NCBI GenBank assembly: GCA_024679435.1
Contig: JAIBDK010000037.1
Coordinates: 1-11,732, forward strand
Reading direction: 5' to 3'
DNA from: Gammaproteobacteria bacterium
Lineage (GTDB): Bacteria; Pseudomonadota; Gammaproteobacteria; Arenicellales; Poriferihabitantaceae
DNA length: 11,732 nt
Positions 7,040 through 11,732 of the stretch are shown one piece after another. The notes below the pieces were generated by a model that saw only the letters and a program-made list of their open reading frames with translations, was not told the origin of the DNA and made no database searches. Numbering within the stretch: the first letter of the stretch is position 1; every line of letters starts with the position of its first letter. The position numbers were made by a program, and so were the translations under genes.

Positions 7040-7980
7040 CTGCGCTGACTGCTGAAGAGGTGTTATCCATGCAACGGGATGAAAATGACCCGGGTGCAAC
7101 TGATGAGGGAGTCAGGGTTATTTCTCAATGGTTAAAAACCGCTATTGTGTTGGTTTTGATTGCGCTTGGCGGGGTGTTTCTCGCCGACCAGATGTTTAAT
7201 CCTGCAAAATTTCAGATAACCGAAATTGAGGTCCACGGTCAGTTTCGTAATGTCGATGGTGACAAGGTTAAGAGAGTGGTGGAATCTGGAATGAAGGGTA
7301 ATTATTTTTCAGTTAGCCTGAAAGGACTTGAGAGCCAGATTACCAAACTGCCATGGGCTTACTCCGCTTCTGTTCGGAGGCGGTGGCCATCTACTTTGGT
7401 GGTGGATGTTGTCGAAGTTCAACCAGTTGCAGTCTGGGGTGAATCGCGATGGTTGAATTTTACCGGAGATCTGGTAGCCAAGCAGCAGCCTGGACGGATT
7501 CACAAATATACCCAGTTGCCAAGAATTCACGGCCCAGAAAATGATGTTTCTTTAGTCTGGCAGTCTTTTCGGAGATGGTCTGGAAAGTTTGCTTCGACCG
7601 GACTTTCGCTGGATGGGTTGACTCTGGGCTCGAACGGGCTCTGGAGTCTTGAGTTGTCTTTAGGTGCTTTGGCAATGAACCGCTCATCGCAGAGTGGTTC
7701 TGATCCGTCATTAACGGAGCCGGTCAAAACCTCTGACCGGCTGGATTCTGAATCAAAAACGGTCGGCCATGTAGCCATGATTGTAGATAATGCGTTCGCA
7801 GACGAACGCATTAATCGGTTTATAAAAACCCTTAACCAGCACCTTATCGTGCAGTTTCCCTATATGACATCTATTGACCTTCGTTATCCAAACGGATTTG
7901 CGATCCGCTGGCAGGATGATATTCCCCCTGAAAGGCGGATTGATTCCGATAGAGAACCCGTTGCCGGAGAAAACAACTAG
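7036..7980 (+). CDS. ftsQ: Cell division protein FtsQ with an unusual insertion
   Basis: FtsQ is a bitopic inner-membrane divisome protein that binds FtsB/FtsL and links early and late division proteins. Visible parts are a cytoplasmic tail of about 32 residues, one membrane segment at about 34-50, a POTRA domain at about 58-128 (ITEIEVHG to VVDVVEVQPVAVW), and the beta domain from about 130, ending in the family motif SIDLRYPNGFAIRW at 279-292. It is 314 residues against 276 in E. coli. Most of the excess is a Ser/Thr/Asp-rich stretch at about 208-244, between strand WSLEL and VAMIVDN, where relatives usually have a tight turn. The DNA of this stretch is full of inverted repeats. The start is GTG in a GTGA overlap with murB, with GGAG at 7025-7028 upstream; a later ATG (7069) is less likely. 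ftsA starts two bases after the stop. Confidence 0.93.
   Translation: MTALTAEEVLSMQRDENDPGATDEGVRVISQWLKTAIVLVLIALGGVFLADQMFNPAKFQITEIEVHGQFRNVDGDKVKRVVESGMKGNYFSVSLKGLESQITKLPWAYSASVRRRWPSTLVVDVVEVQPVAVWGESRWLNFTGDLVAKQQPGRIHKYTQLPRIHGPENDVSLVWQSFRRWSGKFASTGLSLDGLTLGSNGLWSLELSLGALAMNRSSQSGSDPSLTEPVKTSDRLDSESKTVGHVAMIVDNAFADERINRFIKTLNQHLIVQFPYMTSIDLRYPNGFAIRWQDDIPPERRIDSDREPVAGENN
7677..7742. repeat. Three back-to-back inverted repeats inside ftsQ
   Basis: Three hairpins lie almost end to end. Stem one pairs 7677-7685 with 7692-7700 (nine pairs, one G-U, six-base loop). Stem two pairs 7704-7708 with 7714-7718 (TCCGT/ACGGA, five-base loop). Stem three pairs 7718-7726 with 7734-7742 (AGCCGGTCA/TGACCGGCT, perfect, seven-base loop); stems two and three share base 7718. 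The block encodes about residues 214-236 of FtsQ, within its non-conserved insertion. This resembles small palindromic elements inserted in frame into genes, but no second copy is evident in this window. Confidence 0.6.
7788..7813. repeat. Perfect 11-bp inverted repeat in ftsQ
   Basis: TAATGCGTTCG at 7788-7798 and CGAACGCATTA at 7803-7813 are exact reverse complements around the loop CAGA. The bases encode about residues 251-259 (DNAFADERI), in a part of FtsQ that aligns by eye with relatives. No T-run follows the stem, so a terminator is unlikely. Confidence 0.7.
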
Positions 7981-7982
7981 AT

Positions 7983-9218
7983 ATGGCAAAAAAATCAAAT
8001 AGTAATCTCGTGGTGGGACTAGATATAGGAACCTCCAAGGTGCTTGTGATCGTGGTTGAGGTTGGCGAAGAAGGTGAGATGGAAGTCATTGGTGTTGGTC
8101 ATCATCCGGCCCGTGGCTTGCGAAAGGGGGTGGTGGCCAACATCGAATCCACTGTGCAATCTATTCAGCGTGCCGTGGAAGAGGCGGAACTGATGGCAGG
8201 TTGCCAGATTTATTCAGTATTTGCGGGGATTGCGGGTGCCCACATAAGCAGCATCAATTCACATGGGGTTGTCGCTATCCGCGATAACGAAGTCACAGAG
8301 CTTGATATTGAGCGGGTCATCGACGCCGCCAAGGCAATGGCGATACCCAATGATCAGCGGATTCTTCATGTTTTGCCTCAGGATTTCATCATAGATGGAC
8401 AGGACGGTATTCGTGAACCCGTGGGCATGTGCGGAGTTAGGATGGAGGCTCGTGTGCATATGATCACAGGGGCCGTTAGCGCAGCCCAGAATATCGTGAA
8501 GTGCATCAGGCGTTGTGGTCTGGAAGTCGATGACATTATTCTCGAGCAAATTGCATCTAGTGAAGCGGTGTTAACGGAAGACGAGCGGGAACTCGGAGTT
8601 TGTATGATAGATATTGGTGGTGGTACCACAGATATTGCGATTTTCAACGAAGGCGCCATTCGGCATACAGCGGTGATTCCCATTGCCGGTGATCAGGTTA
8701 CCAATGATATCGCGGTGGCTTTTCATACCCCCACTCAGGCAGCTGAAGACATAAAGAAAAAATATGGTTGCACGCTGGTTCAGTTGGTGGATGAAAACCA
8801 GACTATAGAAACGCCGAGTATGGGTGGTCGTCCACCAAGATCCCTGTCGAGGAGAAATCTTGCGGAAGTTATTGAACCCCGAATTGAAGAATTGCTAATT
8901 CTGGTACAGGCTGAAATTAGGAAAAGTGGATTTGAAGAAGTGATTGGCTCTGGTATCGTTTTGACAGGGGGAACTTCACGAATTGAGGGAATGATGGATC
9001 TGGCTGAAGAAATTTTTCATCTGCCGGTTCGTCAGGGGTTGCCAAATTATGAGGGTAGTTTGAGTGAGGTTATTAAAAATCCAATTTATTCCACCGGCAT
9101 CGGATTGGCACAGTTTGGTCATGCTAATCGGAGCTATTCCAAGCCTGGTGTTAAACAAAAAGGCTCTCTGACAACGCTTCTGGAGCGAATGAAGAGCTGG
9201 TTTTCGGGGAGTTTTTGA
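7983..9218 (+). CDS. ftsA: Cell division protein FtsA, actin-like FtsZ membrane anchor
   Basis: FtsA is a peripheral membrane ATP-binding protein of the actin/Hsp70 fold that ties FtsZ filaments to the inner membrane and recruits later divisome proteins. It has 411 residues (E. coli 420). Phosphate-1 motif GLDIGTSK lies at 12-19, the SHS2/1C region follows from about 84, phosphate-2 motif MIDIGGGTTDIA lies at 208-219 and the adenosine motif GIVLTGGTSRIEG at 324-336. The last 16 or so residues (TTLLERMKSWFSGSF) form the expected amphipathic membrane-targeting helix with Trp and Phe. ATG 7983 follows the ftsQ stop by two bases, with GGAGA at 7966-7970 somewhat far upstream, so reinitiation after ftsQ may help. 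An 83-base gap separates it from ftsZ. Confidence 0.97.
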   Translation: MAKKSNSNLVVGLDIGTSKVLVIVVEVGEEGEMEVIGVGHHPARGLRKGVVANIESTVQSIQRAVEEAELMAGCQIYSVFAGIAGAHISSINSHGVVAIRDNEVTELDIERVIDAAKAMAIPNDQRILHVLPQDFIIDGQDGIREPVGMCGVRMEARVHMITGAVSAAQNIVKCIRRCGLEVDDIILEQIASSEAVLTEDERELGVCMIDIGGGTTDIAIFNEGAIRHTAVIPIAGDQVTNDIAVAFHTPTQAAEDIKKKYGCTLVQLVDENQTIETPSMGGRPPRSLSRRNLAEVIEPRIEELLILVQAEIRKSGFEEVIGSGIVLTGGTSRIEGMMDLAEEIFHLPVRQGLPNYEGSLSEVIKNPIYSTGIGLAQFGHANRSYSKPGVKQKGSLTTLLERMKSWFSGSF

Positions 9219-9220
9219 AT

Positions 9221-9298
9221 ATGAATAGTTTTTACTTGGGGTCGAGTCCATCAAACAGCTCGATTCTTTTAATTTTCTTGCACACGAGGAGGATATAA
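9221..9298 (+). other. Candidate 25-codon leader ORF between ftsA and ftsZ
   Basis: ATG at 9221 opens a frame of 25 codons that ends with TAA at 9296-9298, three bases before the ftsZ ATG. GGAG at 9208-9211, inside the end of ftsA, lies nine bases upstream. The peptide begins MNSFYLGSS, has a hydrophobic ILLIFL stretch, and ends HTRRI, where the two Arg codons are part of the ftsZ Shine-Dalgarno sequence. I recognise no family. Ribosomes on this frame would cover the ftsZ initiation site and could reinitiate there. It may also be a chance open frame. Confidence 0.25.
9287..9292 (+). promoter_or_regulatory. Strong ftsZ ribosome binding site
   Basis: A full AGGAGG lies nine bases before ATG 9302. 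It is one of the two perfect Shine-Dalgarno sequences in the window, fitting the high expression of FtsZ relative to the other division proteins. Confidence 0.8.
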
Positions 9299-9301
9299 AT
9301 A

Positions 9302-10483
9302 ATGTTTGAACTGGTAGATACAGTAAGTCAGCAGGCGGTGATCAAGGTCATCGGGGTCGGCGGCGGAGGTGGAAATGCCGTAGAGCATATGCTCACCGCA
9401 GACCTCGATGGTGTTGATTTCATCAACGCGAACACTGATGCGCAAATGTTATCGCGCTCAAATGCACCAACCGTTTTACAGCTTGGTGAAAGTTTGACCA
9501 AAGGTCTTGGTGCCGGAGCGGATCCTGAAGTTGGACGTCAGGCTGCAATGGAGGATCGTGACCGAATATCCGCGGCAATCGAAGGGGCGGATATGGTTTT
9601 CATAACGGCAGGAATGGGGGGCGGGACCGGAACGGGCGCTGCGCCCGTAATTGCTGAACTGGCACGGGAAAAAGATATCCTTACCGTGGCGGTTGTCACA
9701 AAGCCCTTTCCCTTTGAAGGTAAAAAGCGTCAGGCCCTCGCCGATCAGGGTATTGATGAGCTTCAAGATCAGGTTGATTCGTTAATTATCATCCCCAATG
9801 AAAAAGTGCTTGCTGTCATGGGGCATGATGCTACGTTGGTAGACGCCTTTAACAAAGCTAACGAGGTGTTATTTAATGCCGTCCAGGGAATTTCGGAGTT
9901 GATCACACGTCCGGGTCTGATCAATGTCGATTTTGCCGATGTCAGAACGGTGATGTCTGAGATGGGTATGGCGATGATGGGCTCTGCTTCGGTTAGTGGA
10001 GAGAATCGGGCAGTGGAAGCTGCTAAACGAGCCATATCAAGTCCGCTTCTTGAAGATGTCAATTTACATGGCGCTAAAGGCCTGCTGGTTAATATCACCG
10101 CCGGCCCCGACATGGCTATTGGCGAATTTGAGGCGGTGGGTAATGCTATCCATGAATATGCCGCATCGGATGCCAATGTGGTGATCGGAACGGCCTTTGA
10201 TCCCGGAATGCAGGGTGAGCTTAGGGTTACCATGGTCGCCACCGGACTGATTGATTCTCGAGCCAAGGCTGCGGAGCCTGAGGTTTTGGAGCCGATTAAA
10301 ATCAAGACGCCGCCAATTCAGTCCGTGAAGCCAGTTGATGCGCCAGAGGAAAATGTGCAACCTCAACTTTCAGGTCGGGGAGCTGGGTTCAGGAAGGCCA
10401 GGGAAGTTGGTGCTCGAGATACTCCGCAAATGGATTTGGAGCATCTTGATATTCCGGCATTTTTGAGAAGACAGGCGGATTAG
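9302..10483 (+). CDS. ftsZ: Cell division protein FtsZ, tubulin-like GTPase
   Basis: FtsZ polymerises with GTP into the cytoplasmic Z-ring that positions and drives division. It has 393 residues (E. coli 383). The N-terminal GTP-binding domain shows VIGVGGGGGNAV at 16-27, NTDAQ at 44-48 and the tubulin signature GGGTGTG at 107-113. The synergy (T7) loop NVDFADVRTVM at 208-218 holds the Asp residues that complete the GTPase site of the next subunit. After the core (about 317) comes a variable linker of about 60 residues rich in Pro, Glu and Lys. The C-terminal peptide LDIPAFLRRQAD, which binds FtsA and ZipA, closes the protein. AGGAGG precedes the ATG. Separation from ftsA by 83 bases and from lpxC by 158 bases sets it apart from the overlapping genes upstream. 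Confidence 0.99.
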   Translation: MFELVDTVSQQAVIKVIGVGGGGGNAVEHMLTADLDGVDFINANTDAQMLSRSNAPTVLQLGESLTKGLGAGADPEVGRQAAMEDRDRISAAIEGADMVFITAGMGGGTGTGAAPVIAELAREKDILTVAVVTKPFPFEGKKRQALADQGIDELQDQVDSLIIIPNEKVLAVMGHDATLVDAFNKANEVLFNAVQGISELITRPGLINVDFADVRTVMSEMGMAMMGSASVSGENRAVEAAKRAISSPLLEDVNLHGAKGLLVNITAGPDMAIGEFEAVGNAIHEYAASDANVVIGTAFDPGMQGELRVTMVATGLIDSRAKAAEPEVLEPIKIKTPPIQSVKPVDAPEENVQPQLSGRGAGFRKAREVGARDTPQMDLEHLDIPAFLRRQAD

Positions 10484-10531
10484 CCGAACACCCTGGATTT
10501 TTTGAATTTAAAAGTGTGCAAGACCTGAAAT

Positions 10532-10600
10532 GAGGCGAATCTGCAAAGAACTGCTGAAAACATGTTCTATTTCAAGCGGTTTTAATGTAGTATTCGCCTC
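10532..10600 (+). other. Long imperfect hairpin between ftsZ and lpxC
   Basis: GAGGCGAAT (10532-10540) and ATTCGCCTC (10592-10600) pair perfectly. Inside, CTGCA (10541-10545) pairs with TGTAG (10586-10590), 10547-10554 pairs with 10576-10583, and TGAAA (10555-10559) pairs with TTTCA (10570-10574). This leaves a ten-base loop and small bulges at 10575, 10584-10585 and 10591. About 27 pairs form, three of them G-U. TTTT follows at 10601-10604. It could be a terminator or attenuator after ftsZ, a processing site in the lpxC leader, or a small palindromic element. The rest of the gap shows no convincing -35/-10 pair. Confidence 0.55.
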
Positions 10601-10641
10601 TTTTCTACCCCAACAGACTAGCCAGTGAAGATTTTGTTCGA

Positions 10642-11553
10642 ATGATCAGACAACGTACCCTGAAAAACATCATTCGCGCCACAGGAGTTGGTCTACATAC
10701 CGGTGAAAAAGTATATCTGACTCTAAAGCCAGCGCCAGTTGATACTGGCATTATTTTTGTGCGAGTGGATCTCGATCCTCATGTTTCTGTCCCGGCCAAG
10801 CCGGAAAACGTCAGCGATACTCGACTTTCTACTACACTTGAGAAAGATGGCGTCAAGATATCCACAGTTGAGCATTTGATGTCGGCCTTTGCGGGCCTTG
10901 GTATCGACAATGCTGTAGTCGAATTAAGTGCGCCGGAAGTACCGATCATGGACGGCAGCGCCGGGCCTTTTGTATTTCTTCTGCAATCGGCAGGAATTTT
11001 TGAACAGGAGAAGCTCAAGCAGTTTATACGAATCAAAAAACCACTTATCGTCCAGGACGGTGACAAGTGGGTAAAATTTAAACCTTTCAATGGATTTAAG
11101 GTTTCGTTTGCTATTGATTTTGATCATCCTATATTACAAAACTCAACGCAACTTGCCGAAGTGGATTTTTCGACTACATCATTTGTAAAAGAGGTTAGTC
11201 GAGCCAGAACATTTGGATTTATGGATGATCTGGAAGCGTTGCGAAATGCCGGGTTGGCTCAGGGTGGAAGTTTTGATAATGCGATCGTGATGGATTCATT
11301 TCACATCTTGAATGACGATGGATTGCGTTATGAAGATGAATTTGTAAAACATAAGGTGCTGGACGCCATCGGTGATCTGTATTTATTGGGTCATCCATTA
11401 ATCGGCGCTTTCAGTGCTCATAAATCCGGTCATGAGCTTAATAACCGGATTCTCCGAAATCTGGTGGAAAATGAATCGGCGTGGGAACTCGTTTCCTATG
11501 AAGATGAGGAAGAGGTCCCCATCGCATTTGTAAGAACAGCGGCTGCAGCCTAA
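10642..11553 (+). CDS. lpxC: UDP-3-O-acyl-N-acetylglucosamine deacetylase LpxC
   Basis: LpxC is the cytoplasmic zinc enzyme that deacetylates UDP-3-O-acyl-GlcNAc, the committed step of lipid A synthesis. It has 303 residues (E. coli 305). The N-terminus MIRQRTLKNII and ATGVGLHTG are typical. STVEHLMSA at 74-82 gives E77 and Zn ligand H78. FVKHKVLDAIGDL gives Zn ligands H237 and D241. KSGHELNN gives H264. All are shifted by one from E. coli numbering. IMDGSAGPF at 102-110 and SRARTFGFM at 186-194 are also conserved. The C-terminus ends in TAAAA, a non-polar tail like the FtsH recognition tail of E. coli LpxC, but degradation is only an inference. The ribosome binding site (GAAG at 10627-10630) is weak. 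A short terminator follows the stop. Confidence 0.98.
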   Translation: MIRQRTLKNIIRATGVGLHTGEKVYLTLKPAPVDTGIIFVRVDLDPHVSVPAKPENVSDTRLSTTLEKDGVKISTVEHLMSAFAGLGIDNAVVELSAPEVPIMDGSAGPFVFLLQSAGIFEQEKLKQFIRIKKPLIVQDGDKWVKFKPFNGFKVSFAIDFDHPILQNSTQLAEVDFSTTSFVKEVSRARTFGFMDDLEALRNAGLAQGGSFDNAIVMDSFHILNDDGLRYEDEFVKHKVLDAIGDLYLLGHPLIGAFSAHKSGHELNNRILRNLVENESAWELVSYEDEEEVPIAFVRTAAAA

Positions 11554-11571
11554 GTCTGAACACCCCCGGGT

Positions 11572-11732
11572 TTAGTCAGGATTGCCTGATTTTTTAGCCA
11601 GCCTTTGCAGAGATTTCTTGAGCCCTTTATGATTTATATCGGCTGCGACTCTGTTGATGGCTTTCGCGTTTTTGGAGGATAATGCGACGGTGTTTTTATA
11701 GGCATCTTCCTTTGATGTGGTCGGTTTTGAGA
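11572..11732 (-). CDS. dciA: C-terminal part of a DciA-like (DUF721) protein, cut by the window edge
   Basis: The - strand is open from the right edge to TAA at 11574-11572, giving the last 52 residues of a protein whose start lies outside the window. The peptide is basic. Its end, from LSSKNAKAINRVAADI to LKKSLQRLAKKSG, matches by eye the C-terminal pattern of DUF721/DciA proteins, in which a short helix with Ala/Val residues is followed by a L-x-x-[AS]-L-x-R-L-A segment. DciA loads or assists the replicative helicase DnaB in bacteria without DnaC. A DUF721 gene near lpxC and secA is common in non-enteric Gammaproteobacteria, which supports the call. The gene converges on lpxC with 18 bases between the stops. 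I see no terminator for it in the adjoining bases. The family assignment rests on a short tail and on context. Confidence 0.65.
   Translation of the reverse strand, partial: SKPTTSKEDAYKNTVALSSKNAKAINRVAADINHKGLKKSLQRLAKKSGNPD
11574..11595 (+). terminator. Intrinsic terminator after lpxC
   Basis: TCAGG (11576-11580) and CCTGA (11585-11589) pair around ATTG. A flanking G-U and A-U can extend the stem to seven pairs, and six Ts follow at 11590-11595. The stem is short and only moderately GC-rich, so termination may be partial. It fits the end of the + strand cluster and lies within the last codons of the opposing gene. Confidence 0.6.

Noticed and set aside
9242..9270. Intrinsic terminator between ftsA and ftsZ
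   Set aside because: The stem TCGAG/CTCGA has only five pairs with a 12-base loop, and the T-stretch that follows is interrupted. It is too weak to call as a terminator.
9769..10305. 178-codon open frame on the - strand inside ftsZ
   Set aside because: Antisense shadow of the highly conserved FtsZ core. Low-complexity Ser/Ala/Thr composition and no recognisable domain.
10484..10641. Promoter for lpxC in the ftsZ-lpxC gap
   Set aside because: Combinations such as TTGAAT at 10502 or TTCAAG at 10571 lack a matching -10 box at 16-18 bases, so I do not call a promoter.
1..11732. CRISPR arrays, tRNA or rRNA genes, insertion sequences, phage genes or a defence system
   Set aside because: Reading both strands I found no spaced direct repeats, no tRNA-like folds and no transposase or phage motifs. 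All long frames with recognisable domains belong to the cell division, peptidoglycan and lipid A genes listed.

Overview
This window is the distal two thirds of a dcw (division and cell wall) cluster from a Gram-negative, most probably gammaproteobacterial, chromosome of moderate GC content. The order on the + strand is mraY, murD, ftsW, murG, murC, murB, ftsQ, ftsA, ftsZ, lpxC. A convergent gene then enters from the right edge on the - strand; its C-terminus resembles DciA (DUF721). Pointers to Gammaproteobacteria are lpxC directly after ftsZ, the FtsZ tail ending in DIPAFLRRQAD, and the close match of MraY and LpxC to the E. coli layout. LpxC implies a lipid A outer membrane. A DciA-like gene instead of secM after lpxC argues against an enteric bacterium. 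The genus cannot be named from the sequence.

Bases 16-7980 are packed. From murD to ftsQ every junction overlaps by 1-8 bases (TTGA, ATGA, TGATG or GTGA type) or is within two bases, so this part looks like one translationally coupled operon. MraY makes lipid I from UDP-MurNAc-pentapeptide and MurG makes lipid II. MurB, MurC and MurD act earlier in the cytoplasm. FtsW polymerises lipid II at the septum. FtsQ, FtsA and FtsZ are divisome scaffold, membrane tether and ring polymer. LpxC is the committed step of lipid A synthesis. ddl, which often sits between murB/murC and ftsQ, is absent: murB and ftsQ overlap directly.

Only two non-coding gaps occur inside the cluster, 83 bases before ftsZ and 158 bases before lpxC. 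Both carry structure. The first is spanned by a 25-codon mini-ORF with its own Shine-Dalgarno sequence, ending three bases before the ftsZ start. The second holds a 69-base imperfect hairpin of about 27 pairs. No gap exceeds 300 bases. A short intrinsic terminator follows lpxC and overlaps the last codons of the opposing gene.

I see no unknown multi-gene system: the genes are housekeeping genes. The most unusual items are a roughly 35-residue Ser/Thr-rich insertion in the periplasmic domain of FtsQ whose DNA is made of back-to-back hairpins, the long hairpin before lpxC, the leader-like mini-ORF before ftsZ, and the missing ddl.
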